Positions 1-10,358 are shown, counted from the first letter of the stretch. The stretch: 64,000 nt of DNA from Membranihabitans maritimus (GCF_021729145.1 NZ_JAJSLW010000022.1:20659-84658); one strand, 5' to 3'. The notes: generated by a model from the letters alone, not told the origin. Translations and numbers: made by a program.

Positions 1-7
1 ATTCAAA

Positions 8-1513
8 ATGAAAGCATTAATACTTGAAATTATCATCCTTATTTTTTTATCATTTACATCCTGCAAGCAAAAATCAAAAGAAAACCCAGTTTTATCTGAG
101 AGTAAACTGGACAATCCCGAGCCATTTTATTTGTCAAATATTGCGGACACCAGTTACTATATTACAATTGACACAGTAGGCGGGAATTACATCAATTCAA
201 TTCGGAAAATATATAGTCTTGACAAAGATTTACTAATTGTTGATAATAACCTGAGCTCGACGAATAGTTATAGGTTCAGAGGGAACGGAAGGAGAATAAA
301 CAAGGCAGCCTCCTAAAGCTTTATCGGGATAAAGCAAAGGATGGGAACGCGGTAGATTCTCCTTCTCGATCCAAACTTGAGAATTAGAATCATAGTGTTA
401 ACACTTGAGAACAGCGACTTTCCTCCTAAAAGGAGCTCTAAATAGACCACTATGTATTTGCCCCCTTTAGTCGAACCTCACTATTCTCAAGTGCTCCGAA
501 CCCTAAAAATTCATCAAGTTCAGGTTAATAAAAATATCCTCTACGGAATACACCGTAGTGGGTAAGTTAAATCTTCATATGATCACAATGGCAAAGGCCC
601 GGGGGAATTTGTGAACATTCAGACCCTATGTATTGACCCTCATTCCAGAAATATTATAGTTTATGATAAAATACTAAGAAAATTAATTAAGTATGATTGG
701 AATGGACAATTTATCAATGAAGTTCATTTTAAGGCTCCGTTGATTAACGAATTGGTCTAATCATCGCAAACAATACTGGCCATTTCAGCATTTCCCGAAT
801 TTCTTACCCAGTCAGAAAAAAATCCTTTCTTATTTATATTTGACATGAAATTAAATTTGATCAGGGAAATTGAACACCCGATATTAAAGGGTTCGAATCT
901 AGATTACGATGCGAACAGTATATTAGGAACTAATTCATGGAAAGAAAATAGTAAAGTTGTAATTTTTGAACTTTACCTCACCGGGTATCTCCATTCAAAT
1001 GATGTAAAAAATGACTTTAGAATACAGGAATATGGTCAATTAACTATACAAAATGCAGCATTATCAAATGAAGTAGTACAATCTAAATTTGATATCGGAC
1101 CCATACTAAATTGGGGTACATGGAACCATTTTTTAGCATCTATACTGGGAACACCAGACTATTTATTTTGCTCCATACGTGATGATATCCCGGCTGGTTT
1201 CAGATCGGTAATTTACGGTCTGAAGAATAAAAAATTCTATGTTGTAGAAGATACTGCTGGTTACAAAAGAATTATAGATGATATTAACGGATTTTTCTCA
1301 TTTTGGCCGGAAAAATATTTGTCCCAACAACACGAGTTATTAGCGTACTCTTATTCCGCGGATAAAATAATTAAAGAGTACAAAGAGTCTACTGCAATAA
1401 TTGACGATCCCCCTAAGGTAAATTCAGCAACTTTGGCATTGATGGAAAAGGCATCTAAAATGGGTAATCCAATTATCCAGATCGTAAAATTAAAGTCAAG
1501 TATTCAAGAATAG
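8..1513 (+). pseudogene. Disrupted six-bladed beta-propeller lipoprotein
   Basis: The reading frame starts with a lipoprotein signal peptide (hydrophobic stretch ending in SFTSC, Cys19) and runs about 87 codons that look like the start of a DUF5128/6-bladed beta-propeller protein. The same frame resumes near 566 with the family hallmark GKGPGEF (593-613), but with a TAA at 563-565 and another at 758-760. From 845 to the stop at 1513 it is open again and ends in NPIIQIVKLK, as the family usually does. Between about 270 and 566 is roughly 260 bp more than expected, rich in inverted repeats and non-coding. I infer an insertion plus a nonsense mutation. The fragment from 845 could still be translated, but it would lack the signal peptide and first blades. 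Tail overlaps the helicase gene on the other strand by 10 bp. Confidence 0.75.
288..493. repeat. Palindromic non-coding insert in the propeller pseudogene
   Basis: Two separate inverted repeats lie in the stretch that interrupts the propeller frame. GAAGGAGAAT (288-297) is the exact reverse complement of 356-365 and encloses a perfect hairpin, GCTTTAT/ATAAAGC (318-324 and 329-335). CACTTGAGAA (402-411) is the exact reverse complement of 484-493 and encloses CTCCT/AGGAG (423-427 and 431-435). No reading frame of use is present. It resembles a small palindromic (REP- or MITE-like) element, but I see no second copy in the window and cannot define its ends or a target duplication. Confidence 0.4.
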
Positions 1514-3663
1514 AAATTTTCATCCTCCTTTTGTAGATAATTTTGCACTACCCTTAATTCATGATAAGTGGTATCCAATGGAATATTTCCTTTTATATGT
1601 GACAAGGATTCATTTCTGGAATTTATAAAATAGGGCTTTAAAATTTCAAGTCTGTCCGAATCTATTAGGTCTTTTATAGTTAATTTATCCGCTTGGTAGA
1701 GTTTTAAATAATGAGATTGAATAGTAGCGGGCTTCAAATTTCTCAACGCTGCAATTTCCTCGACAGACATCCCCCTTTCATGAAGTTTTAGGGTAGTATC
1801 CACAGTACTTCCCTTTTTCTTACCTTTGGATTTTATAACTATTTCATCTAATTTTTGCGAACGAATGATTCTTTCGCCTTTATATAGATCTATTCCTTCG
1901 AATTTTGCATCCATCAAACGATCTACCACACTCCACAATTCATCAACAAATTCTGCCGTATTTCTTTGATGCATCTTAATGCCTGAAATGAATTCTATTT
2001 CAGCAAGGTGATCTTCCAATGGTTTAACTAAAGATTTGTGTATAGTACTGCCAAAGTAATGAATGGCTTTATCAAGTCTTTCTGTAAGGGGCTCAATATC
2101 ACCTGATCTGTAATACAATTTGAGATAATACTTTAATTGAGGATAGAATTTATGACTTATTGATATAATATCTTGTAATGTATAAGACATTTGTTGGATA
2201 GGAATATCTTTGGCGGACTGCACTTTATCTTTATCAAATTCCTTTTGCCAATTTTCAAATTCCGCTTTAAGTTTGATAAAATCGAATTTTTTTTGAAGCA
2301 AAATGTAAGAATATTTTCTCTTTGATTGATCCAACCGTATTGATAACTCTTCTACAGAATTACCGCTTTTATAAAAGTCAGAAATATTTCGATCTGTCTT
2401 TATATTTTCAGGAGTGATTTTACTCAATAACTGAATACCATCCAATTCCCTGCACCGGCTCAATGCCACATAAACCTGACCCGGAGCAAAAGATTTTCCA
2501 AGATCCAAAATAGCTTTATCAAATGTCAACCCCTGACTCTTGTGTACCGTAATAGCCCAGGCCAGTCTCAATGGAAATTGGGAAAAACTTCCTAGTTTTT
2601 CTTGTTCTACTTCACGAGTCTTATCATTTAATGAATACTTATAATTAAGCCATTCAGACCTTTCTAAATCAATTATATGTCCATCAACTATATCAACTTT
2701 GATTTTATCTTTTTCAAGCTTTTTAATAGTTCCCAGCTTTCCATTAAAAAAACGTCCTCCTTCTGCATCATTTCTCGTAAACATTACCTGGGCTCCAATT
2801 TTTAATTGCAGGTCCTGATCCACTGGGAAGGCACTTTCATTAAAACTTCCTTTTACTTTAGCTGAATATATTTTGTACTTCCCGGGCAAAGCCTCAATAC
2901 GTCTTTGATTTATGGTATCTGCTTTTGAATTGTGCGTTGTGAGAATTACAGTTTGGTCCCCATTATCCGATGAGTGAGCTAATTGTTTATTGAGTCTCTC
3001 TATATCCTCAAACTGAACATTCCCATTCCTGATATTATTTAAAATTGCAATAAATGATTCGTTTTTTTGTCTGTAGATTTTCTTCAATTCAATTATTATC
3101 GCATTTGATTGATTCCATGCATTCGATGAAAAAAAATATCCATTTTTATAATAAGGTTCTAAATGATACCAGACATGAGATTTTATAACGGGTGACAATT
3201 GAAACAAATCTCCAATTGCCAATAGTTGAACGCCTCCAAATGGTTCGGAAGACCTTCGTACGAACTTAAGAGCATAATCTATTGCATCTAAAATATCTGC
3301 CCGGACCATTGATATTTCATCAATAATCAATAATTCTAATTCTCTGAGTACTTTTTGTTTCTCCTTACGGAATTTAAAATGTTTCCTCAGCGAAAAATAG
3401 TTGTTGGCAATATTATGATCAACGGGGTCATCTGCCGGAATAAAAGCTTTCAAAGGCAAACCAAACATAGAATGAATAGTGCTACCACCCGCATTGATGG
3501 CTGCTACTCCTGTAGGAGCTACAACGATGGTATTCTTAGATGATTCCTTAATAATTTGTTTGAGAAATGTAGTTTTCCCTGTACCTGCCTTTCCCGTTAA
3601 AAATAACGATTGATTCGTTTTAAGTACAAATTCCCGTGCCAGATCAAATTCCCTATTTACCAT
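1504..3663 (-). CDS. PIF1-like helicase with C-terminal HTH domain
   Basis: 719 aa cytoplasmic ATP-dependent DNA helicase of the PIF1/RecD-like superfamily 1. The N-terminus carries Walker A GKAGTGKTT followed by APTGVAAINAGGSTIHS, and Walker B LLIIDEISM. Later come the SF1 motifs GAQVMFTRND and AITVHKSQGLTFDKA, then VYVALSRC. The last third is the Bacteroidota-type extension with a helicase-associated HTH (HTH_40-like: LHERGMSVEEIAALRNL...TIQSHY). Start chosen at the ATG at 3663, which opens MVNREFDLA; an upstream TTG at 3696 is in frame but less likely. Probable role is unwinding of forked or G-quadruplex DNA, inferred from the family. It stands alone and is convergent with the propeller pseudogene. 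Confidence 0.88.
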   Translation of the reverse strand: MVNREFDLAREFVLKTNQSLFLTGKAGTGKTTFLKQIIKESSKNTIVVAPTGVAAINAGGSTIHSMFGLPLKAFIPADDPVDHNIANNYFSLRKHFKFRKEKQKVLRELELLIIDEISMVRADILDAIDYALKFVRRSSEPFGGVQLLAIGDLFQLSPVIKSHVWYHLEPYYKNGYFFSSNAWNQSNAIIIELKKIYRQKNESFIAILNNIRNGNVQFEDIERLNKQLAHSSDNGDQTVILTTHNSKADTINQRRIEALPGKYKIYSAKVKGSFNESAFPVDQDLQLKIGAQVMFTRNDAEGGRFFNGKLGTIKKLEKDKIKVDIVDGHIIDLERSEWLNYKYSLNDKTREVEQEKLGSFSQFPLRLAWAITVHKSQGLTFDKAILDLGKSFAPGQVYVALSRCRELDGIQLLSKITPENIKTDRNISDFYKSGNSVEELSIRLDQSKRKYSYILLQKKFDFIKLKAEFENWQKEFDKDKVQSAKDIPIQQMSYTLQDIISISHKFYPQLKYYLKLYYRSGDIEPLTERLDKAIHYFGSTIHKSLVKPLEDHLAEIEFISGIKMHQRNTAEFVDELWSVVDRLMDAKFEGIDLYKGERIIRSQKLDEIVIKSKGKKKGSTVDTTLKLHERGMSVEEIAALRNLKPATIQSHYLKLYQADKLTIKDLIDSDRLEILKPYFINSRNESLSHIKGNIPLDTTYHELRVVQNYLQKEDENFYS

Positions 3664-4092
3664 TACAACAAAGTTATTAAATCCTGATTCAAACAATTTC
3701 CAATTTGTGAAGTTTTCTAATGAACTATCGAAAATCGTTATGTGTATCAGAAGACTTAAAAATTAATTTTTTCACAACATCAATTATTATCATCTTTTCG
3801 AATAACAATTATAAAATGCATTTTTTTACCTTAAATCCAAATCTAAAAGCTCGAAAAATATATATTTACCATATGATCGACTGTAAGAGTTCATTAAAAC
3901 TTTACACCGCCCCTCCTTTTAAATTAAAAAAGAAAGCCTAAATTAGCCGTATTTTGGCAAATACAATATTGGGATCAATGAATCGAAATTTTATTATTTG
4001 TACTTTGATGCCAACTCTATGAATTTGCTTGAAAATACGATATACAATTTTATTTAGAGAATCGAAATAATTAATCTAGCAATACAAATAAT
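3664..4092. other. AT-rich intergenic region between divergent genes
   Basis: This 429 bp gap separates the helicase start (minus) from the transketolase start (plus) and should hold both promoters. It is very AT-rich. A 73-codon frame inside it has low-complexity, Ile/Asn/Lys-rich translation and no recognisable domain, so I do not call it a gene. I see no clear hairpin or exact TTTG-N20-TAnnTTTG pair. Confidence 0.5.
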
Positions 4093-6090
4093 ATGGATAA
4101 GATCACTAACCTTGCAATTGACACCATTCGAACACTTTCCATGGACGGAGTGCAAAAAGCCAATTCCGGGCATCCCGGCACCCCCATGGCGTTAGCTCCT
4201 TCTGCATATATACTTTGGAAGGAAATTATGAAGCACAACCCTGAGAATCCCAACTGGTTTGACCGGGATCGTTTTATTTTATCAAACGGACATGCCTCTA
4301 TGCTCATATACAGTATGCTCCATTTGAGTGGTTATGATCTATCATTGGAGGAGTTAAAAAATTTCAGACAATGGGGAAGTAAAACCCCAGGGCACCCTGA
4401 GTACGGACATACCCCGGGTGTAGAGACCACTACGGGCCCATTGGGTCAAGGCATTGGAAATGCTGTAGGAATGGCGATTGCCGAAAAACACCTCGCTGGT
4501 GTTTTTAATACTGAAAAACATGAAATTGTAAATCATTATACCTATACATTCTGCGGTGACGGTGACCTGATGGAAGGGATATCACATGAAGCGGCTTCGA
4601 TTGCAGGCCACCTGGGACTTGGTAAATTGATTTGCCTTTTTGATGATAACCATATTACCATTGAGGGTGAGGCCGAATTGAGCTGCACCGATGATATAGC
4701 AATGCGATTTGAAAGTTATGGATGGGAAACCATTGATTTGGGTGATAAAGGAAACGACATTGAAGCGATTGGAGAAGCTTTGAAGGCCGCTAAGAAAAAT
4801 ACCGAAAAACCCACACTTATTTTGCTTAGGACCCATATAGGATATGGAGCTCCCGAACTTCAGGACACGTCAGCAGCCCATGGTTCACCATTGGGTGATG
4901 AAGAGATCAAAGCGACTAAAAAGTTTTATGATTGGCCTTCTGAAGAACCTTTTTTCATACCAGAAGGTGTGATGGAACACATGGGCGCTATCAAAGAAAA
5001 TGGTAAAAAAGCAGAGAACAATTGGAATCAACTTTTAGAAGAATATAAATCCAGTAATCCCGAAAAAGGAAAATTATTCGAATCATACATTAATCAGGAA
5101 TTGCCGGAAGGTTGGGATAGTGAATTACCTTCTTTCACTACCGAAGATTCCGGTCCGGCCACCCGTGCCATCAATAGCTCCTTTCTCAATGCAGTAGCGG
5201 ACAAGCTACCCTGGTTGATTGGAGGAAGTGCGGATTTGGAACCGTCCACCAAAACAAAGATTAAGTCGTCTCCGTATTTTCAAAAAAATTCACCTGAAGG
5301 CCGTAATTTAGCGTGGGGAATTCGAGAATTGGGGATGACGGCAGCTACTTCCGGAATGCAATTGCACGGTGGCTTAAGGACTTATGCCTCGACATTTTTT
5401 GTATTTACCGATTATGCTAGACCCGCCATCCGATTGGCTGCGCTTATGAAACAACCGGTAATATATACCATGACCCACGATAGTATTGGATTGGGGGAAG
5501 ACGGGCCTACACACCAACCCATCGAACATCTGGCTTCACTTAGAGCCATGCCAGGACTCACAGTTATCAGGCCAGCAGATGGAAATGAAGCAGTTGCAGG
5601 ATGGAAAGTGGCACTTGAGCGGAAAGACGGACCTACGATGTTGGTACTGACCCGGCAAGGTTTGCCCATTCTCGATAGTATGGAGACGGCAGAAGATGGA
5701 GTTCGTAAGGGGGCTTATATTGTTTCTCCCGAAGCGGAGGGCAAACTGGATGGTATACTCATCGGCACCGGATCTGAAGTTCATTTACTGATTGAAGCTC
5801 AAAAGCAACTTAGCGAAAAAGGAACCAATGTAAGAGTTGTAAGCATGCCAAGTTGGGAATTATTTGAGGATCAGTCCGACGATTATAAGGACAAAGTTTT
5901 ACCAGCGGAAGTAAAAGCACGACTGGCTGTAGAAACCGGATCTCCTCTCGGATGGAATAAATGGGTGGGAGACAAAGGCAGCACAATAACAATAGACCAT
6001 TTCGGAGCCAGTGCGCCCTACAAGACTATATTTGAGGAATTTGGATTTACTACTGAAAATATCGTCAACCAATTTCAGGCAATCCGTTAA
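4093..6090 (+). CDS. tkt: Transketolase
   Basis: 665 aa, full length for a bacterial transketolase. It moves two-carbon units between sugar phosphates in the non-oxidative pentose phosphate pathway using thiamine diphosphate. Visible motifs are the N-terminal NSGHPGTPM, the metal/TPP motif starting GDGDLMEG with its downstream DDNHITIEG, the pyrimidine-domain IRELGM glutamate, the THDSIGLGEDGPTHQP loop, and a C-terminal domain with GTGSEVHL. First gene of a four-gene operon with gnd (14 bp gap), zwf and pgl, so oxidative and non-oxidative branches are probably co-expressed. Confidence 0.97.
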   Translation: MDKITNLAIDTIRTLSMDGVQKANSGHPGTPMALAPSAYILWKEIMKHNPENPNWFDRDRFILSNGHASMLIYSMLHLSGYDLSLEELKNFRQWGSKTPGHPEYGHTPGVETTTGPLGQGIGNAVGMAIAEKHLAGVFNTEKHEIVNHYTYTFCGDGDLMEGISHEAASIAGHLGLGKLICLFDDNHITIEGEAELSCTDDIAMRFESYGWETIDLGDKGNDIEAIGEALKAAKKNTEKPTLILLRTHIGYGAPELQDTSAAHGSPLGDEEIKATKKFYDWPSEEPFFIPEGVMEHMGAIKENGKKAENNWNQLLEEYKSSNPEKGKLFESYINQELPEGWDSELPSFTTEDSGPATRAINSSFLNAVADKLPWLIGGSADLEPSTKTKIKSSPYFQKNSPEGRNLAWGIRELGMTAATSGMQLHGGLRTYASTFFVFTDYARPAIRLAALMKQPVIYTMTHDSIGLGEDGPTHQPIEHLASLRAMPGLTVIRPADGNEAVAGWKVALERKDGPTMLVLTRQGLPILDSMETAEDGVRKGAYIVSPEAEGKLDGILIGTGSEVHLLIEAQKQLSEKGTNVRVVSMPSWELFEDQSDDYKDKVLPAEVKARLAVETGSPLGWNKWVGDKGSTITIDHFGASAPYKTIFEEFGFTTENIVNQFQAIR

Positions 6091-6104
6091 AAATTGAAAT
6101 AGAA

Positions 6105-7520
6105 ATGACTGGTCAAAAATGTGAATTGGGACTTATTGGGCTTGGCACCATGGGGCAGAACCTTCTGATGAATATGGCCGATAGTAATTACGCTGTAGCG
6201 GGTTATGATAAAAACCCCGAACAGGTTGATAAGTTAAAAGAAGCAACAAAAAAATACGATATTTTTGGGGCCTATGGTTTAAAATCATTTATAACAGTCC
6301 TTAAGAAACCACGTATTATAGTTCTTCTCGTACCGGCAGGGAAAATAGTAGACTACGTAATCGCCGACCTGATTCCACAATTAGAAAATGGAGATATAAT
6401 TATTGATGGGGGCAATTCGTATTTTGTAGATACAGACCGGAGAATTGAAGAATTAAAAGACACGGGAATTCATTTTGTGGGAATGGGTATTTCCGGAGGT
6501 GCAAAAGGTGCGCGAAAAGGGCCCAGTATGATGCCGGGAGGGCATCCGGACACCTGGAACAGGGTGAAAAATATTTTTGAAGCCACCGCGGCGAAGGCGA
6601 ATGGAGAACCCTGTGTAGCTCACATGGGCAACGGTTCAGCTGGACATTATGTCAAAATGGTCCACAACGGGATTGAATACGGACTAATGGAATTATTGGC
6701 AGAGGCCTATGATTTCATGAAAAATATCCTGGGACTTGACAATGATACAATTTCGCAAACATTTAAAAAATGGGACAGCGGCAGGTTACAGTCGTTTTTA
6801 GTAGAGATAACGGGAAAGATATTTACCCAAATGGATACCGAATCTGACCAATACCTGATAGATGTAATAAGAGATGAATCCAAGTCCAAAGGAACCGGCA
6901 AGTGGACGTCACAAGATGCAATGGATATTGGTGCAACCGTTCCTGTAATTGATGTGGCTGTGGTGATGAGATACTTATCTGCTCTTAAACCCGAACGGGG
7001 AAAAGCAAGTAGTATCTATAATAATGAAGTTCAATTGGCGGCAAAAGACCAAGTAAGTACTCTTTTGGATCAATTAGAAAGCGCTTTATACTTTTCTTTT
7101 GCGGTAACATATGCACAAGGTATGGCTCAATTGAAAACAGCCTCTTCAGAATATAAATTCAACCTAAATATGGAGTCTATCGCTGCAATCTGGCGGGCAG
7201 GCTGTATTATAAGAGCTGATTTTCTGGAAGATATTAGAAAGGCTTATCAGGAAAATAACGATCTTGAAAACCTACTACTGGATGGATCAATATCTAATAT
7301 ACTTAAATCAGAAGAAGGGAACATGCGCAAGATTGTCTCCACGGCAATAACAGCAGGCCTGCCATTTATGGCATTTGCTAATGCCATCACTTATTTTGAC
7401 GGTTATCGTTCGAAAAGGCTTCCTGCCAACCTAATCCAGGCACAAAGGGATTATTTTGGTTCGCATACCTATGAAAGAATGGATAAAGAAGGCAAGTTTC
7501 ATACTGAATGGAATAACTAA
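6105..7520 (+). CDS. gnd: 6-phosphogluconate dehydrogenase, decarboxylating
   Basis: 471 aa, the size of the long (dimeric) Gnd type. It oxidises 6-phosphogluconate to ribulose 5-phosphate and CO2 with reduction of NADP+. The sequence shows the Rossmann motif GLGTMGQNL, the substrate-binding MGISGGAKGARKGPSMMPGG, and the catalytic-lysine region HYVKMVHNGIEYG. The first of these normally reads SGGEEGAR, so the acidic pair is replaced by Ala-Lys here, a small oddity. Lies 14 bp after tkt and 45 bp before zwf. Confidence 0.97.
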   Translation: MTGQKCELGLIGLGTMGQNLLMNMADSNYAVAGYDKNPEQVDKLKEATKKYDIFGAYGLKSFITVLKKPRIIVLLVPAGKIVDYVIADLIPQLENGDIIIDGGNSYFVDTDRRIEELKDTGIHFVGMGISGGAKGARKGPSMMPGGHPDTWNRVKNIFEATAAKANGEPCVAHMGNGSAGHYVKMVHNGIEYGLMELLAEAYDFMKNILGLDNDTISQTFKKWDSGRLQSFLVEITGKIFTQMDTESDQYLIDVIRDESKSKGTGKWTSQDAMDIGATVPVIDVAVVMRYLSALKPERGKASSIYNNEVQLAAKDQVSTLLDQLESALYFSFAVTYAQGMAQLKTASSEYKFNLNMESIAAIWRAGCIIRADFLEDIRKAYQENNDLENLLLDGSISNILKSEEGNMRKIVSTAITAGLPFMAFANAITYFDGYRSKRLPANLIQAQRDYFGSHTYERMDKEGKFHTEWNN

Positions 7521-7565
7521 TACTGGAATAGCCCTGGAAAAAGGTAGCTTTAATACACAAAAAAT

Positions 7566-9071
7566 ATGAGAAACAGCGACAATATGACTCCTACCATCAT
7601 TTCTATATTTGGAGGGAGTGGAGACCTTACCATACGGAAGTTGGTTCCCGCCCTGTACAATTTGTATCTCGGCGACCAATTACCCGAGCATTTTGCCATT
7701 TTAGGACTGGGGAGGACCGAATATTCAGATGAAGAATTTCAGGACTACCTACGGAAAGGACTGGATGAGTTTTCCCGGAATGGTAAGACCAAAGAAGAAG
7801 ATTGGAAATCCTTTCAAGACAAAATCCACTATCTGGTTTCCGATATATACGACGATAAATCATACGAGGATTTATCCGGAAAAATTCAAGCCATAGAGAA
7901 GGATTGGGGAGTGGAAGCCAACCATGTTTTTTATTTTGCAATTGCACCTCATTTCGTGGAAACAGTCGCTACCAAACTCGGCAGCCATAAGCTTTGCAGT
8001 GAAAAAGACCGAATGCGGATTGTAGTAGAAAAACCTTTTGGGAACAACCTGGAAAGTGCTAAAGAGCTCAATAAACTATTAACCAATATATTCGAAGAGG
8101 AACAAATATACCGTATCGATCATTATCTGGGTAAAGAAGCAGTCCAGAATATGTTGGTCTTCCGGTTTGCCAATATCCTTTTTGAACCGGTATGGAATCG
8201 CAATTTTATAGAACATGTACAAATTACAGGTTCCGAAACCGTGGGAGTCGAAGATCGCGGCGGATATTACGACAAATCCGGGGCCTTAAAAGATATGATT
8301 CAAAATCACGTACTGCAACTTCTTTGTTTTACCGCAATGGAAGCTCCTGTACATTTTAACGCCGATGAAATCAGAAACCGGAAAGTTGATGTTCTCAGGG
8401 CTATACGCACGTATTCCGGGAAAGAAGTATTTGAAAATTCCGTTCGCGGACAATACGGCAAGGGATGGATTAAAGGAGAAAAAGCCATAAGTTACCGCTC
8501 CGAAACCAAGGTGGATCCAAAATCGAATACCGAAACCTTTGCAGCTATTCGCTTCTTTATCGACAATTGGCGATGGCAGAATGTACCTTTTTACGTACGT
8601 ACCGGTAAGCGTATGCCTGAAAAGATGTCTGTGATCACGATCCAATTCCGGTCGGTACCCCACCAGATGTTCCCTAGTGAGACTTCGGAGCATATGGTTC
8701 CCAACCGGATTGTGATCAGTATTTCCCCTTCTACGGGAATCAAGATCAGGTTCCAGGCAAAGAAAATGGGACTTGATATGAACTTAAAGCCCGCGGAATT
8801 CACCTTTGATTATTCCGGATTATACGACAATGAACAACCCGAAGCGTATGAAAACCTACTTCACGATGTGATGACCGGGGACGCTACCTTGTTTATGCGA
8901 TCTGACGAGGTGGAAGAAGCCTGGAGGGTTGTCATGCCCTTTGTATCCGCATGGGAAAAACATCAAACCAGTAGTTTCCCAAACTATGCAGCGGGAAGCT
9001 GGGGGCCAGAAGAGGCTGAGGCCTTGATAGCAGAAGACGGATTCCATTGGATTACCCTTACACCAGAATAG
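7566..9071 (+). CDS. zwf: Glucose-6-phosphate 1-dehydrogenase
   Basis: 501 aa, typical length. Catalyses glucose 6-phosphate to 6-phosphogluconolactone, the entry step of the oxidative pentose phosphate pathway. Motifs are the nucleotide-binding GGSGDLTIRKL near the N-terminus, EKPFGNNLESA, and the active-site RIDHYLGKEAVQN. The ATG at 7566 was used; an internal ATG six codons later would also leave the dinucleotide fold intact. Ends 6 bp before pgl, so translational coupling is likely. Confidence 0.97.
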   Translation: MRNSDNMTPTIISIFGGSGDLTIRKLVPALYNLYLGDQLPEHFAILGLGRTEYSDEEFQDYLRKGLDEFSRNGKTKEEDWKSFQDKIHYLVSDIYDDKSYEDLSGKIQAIEKDWGVEANHVFYFAIAPHFVETVATKLGSHKLCSEKDRMRIVVEKPFGNNLESAKELNKLLTNIFEEEQIYRIDHYLGKEAVQNMLVFRFANILFEPVWNRNFIEHVQITGSETVGVEDRGGYYDKSGALKDMIQNHVLQLLCFTAMEAPVHFNADEIRNRKVDVLRAIRTYSGKEVFENSVRGQYGKGWIKGEKAISYRSETKVDPKSNTETFAAIRFFIDNWRWQNVPFYVRTGKRMPEKMSVITIQFRSVPHQMFPSETSEHMVPNRIVISISPSTGIKIRFQAKKMGLDMNLKPAEFTFDYSGLYDNEQPEAYENLLHDVMTGDATLFMRSDEVEEAWRVVMPFVSAWEKHQTSSFPNYAAGSWGPEEAEALIAEDGFHWITLTPE

Positions 9072-9077
9072 AAAAAA

Positions 9078-9803
9078 ATGAATAAACTACCGACCATAGA
9101 AATCAGTAACCAAGACCAGTGGAAACACGATGTTGCTTCATTTATCAGTTCAAAAATAGATTCTATCTTACAGATACAGGGAAAATGTAGTATCAGTTTG
9201 GCGGGAGGAAGCACACCCAAAGCCGTTTATGAACTACTGGCAAGCTCTGAATATTCCGGGCAAATGGAATGGGACAATATATATTTTTTCTGGGGAGATG
9301 AACGTTGTGTACCACATTCACACGACGATAGCAATTACAAAATGGTAAAAGAAGCATTTCTAGATCATGTGGAAATACCCAAGGAGAACATTTTTCCTGT
9401 TTCCGACCAATTTGACCCTGCGGCTGCGGCTGAAGATTATCAGCAAAAAATTGAAAAATACTTTGACGGTAAAGAACCTTCAATAGATATAATGTTATTG
9501 GGTATGGGTGATGACGGTCATACTGCCTCATTATTTCCGGGCACCAATGTCCTTTCTGAAAATGAAAAATGGGTAAGTGAGGTTTTCATAAAAGACAAAA
9601 ATGTATTTCGCATTTCTATGACGGCACCATTCATCAATCGGGCAAAAAATATTGTTTTCTTAATAAAAGGTGAAAACAAAACACCCGCTTTGAATCAGGT
9701 TCTCAATGGGCAACAGGATACAGACACCTATCCCTCTCAATTGATCCGTAGGAGTCCCAATGTCTATTATCTATTGGATGAAGAAGCCGCTTCAGGAGTA
9801 TAA
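9078..9803 (+). CDS. pgl: 6-phosphogluconolactonase
   Basis: 241 aa DevB/SOL-type lactonase of the NagB-like fold. It hydrolyses 6-phosphogluconolactone, linking the zwf and gnd reactions. Motifs are SLAGGSTPKAVYELL, the FFWGDERCVP segment and LLGMGDDGHTASLFPG. It closes the tkt-gnd-zwf-pgl operon. A decayed copy of its last third lies at 10131-10358, about 330 bp downstream. Confidence 0.96.
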   Translation: MNKLPTIEISNQDQWKHDVASFISSKIDSILQIQGKCSISLAGGSTPKAVYELLASSEYSGQMEWDNIYFFWGDERCVPHSHDDSNYKMVKEAFLDHVEIPKENIFPVSDQFDPAAAAEDYQQKIEKYFDGKEPSIDIMLLGMGDDGHTASLFPGTNVLSENEKWVSEVFIKDKNVFRISMTAPFINRAKNIVFLIKGENKTPALNQVLNGQQDTDTYPSQLIRRSPNVYYLLDEEAASGV

Positions 9804-9976
9804 GTTTTTACCTAAATTTCTACCTTTTATTGCTTTTGTCGTCTTCCTTTTGAACCGATTAAACGAATAGGGTACAAAGAATTAAGAGGTAAGGCGGATC
9901 ACTATCGTTCAAGCTTTGTTGAATCCTCCTTCTCCTCAACATTGTAGATTAATCATTGAAGAATTACAGTAGTCCA

Positions 9977-10123
9977 CTAATGACTATGTGATGTCTGACT
10001 CTTCTTCATTTCTGAAATCAGGTAATAGGCATTGTTCCAGGCTACCGAAGTTCCTTTTTGCATGGGGTTTAAAAATTTTATTTCAATCCAGCCATCAATT
10101 GTTTTTCCCGTTCGAATTTCCAC
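9977..10123 (-). pseudogene. Relic 3' end of a CusB-like RND adaptor gene
   Basis: Read on the minus strand these 48 codons plus stop align without gaps to the last 48 residues of the intact adaptor at 17382-18623. About 32 of 48 residues are identical, including GTxVAWNNAYYLISEMKK and a His-containing tail ending HSH instead of HEH. No internal stop is present, but homology ends abruptly at 10123 and no start or upstream domain exists. The identity level argues for an old paralogue rather than a recent duplication. Confidence 0.8.
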
Positions 10124-10130
10124 GAAGCGG

Positions 10131-10358
10131 GTAAGTGAAGTATACATCTAAGAAAAGGATGTTTATCGTATTTCTATGACTGCTCCTTTTATCAACCGGA
10201 GAATAAATAATATATTCCTGATAAAAGGAAGGAATAAGGCACCCACCTTGTAGGTACATACGGGTGAGTTGAATCCAAATACCTATCCTTCCCAATTGAT
10301 TTGGAAAGGTCCGAATGTTTTCTTCTTTCTGGATAAAGGAGCTACCGGAGAGCTATAG
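10131..10358 (+). pseudogene. Relic 3' end of a second 6-phosphogluconolactonase gene
   Basis: In one uninterrupted frame this stretch aligns with the last 76 residues of Pgl (from VSEVFIKDKN to the stop). It keeps RISMTAPFINR, FLIKG, TYPSQLI and PNV, but has in-frame stops at 10149-10151 and 10251-10253 and lacks the first two thirds of the gene. The homology begins 7 bp after that of the adaptor relic on the other strand, so two headless genes meet head to head here. Confidence 0.82.

Noticed and set aside
3720..3941. 73-codon frame upstream of tkt
   Set aside because: Low-complexity, AT-driven composition with no signal or motif; overlaps the expected promoter region.
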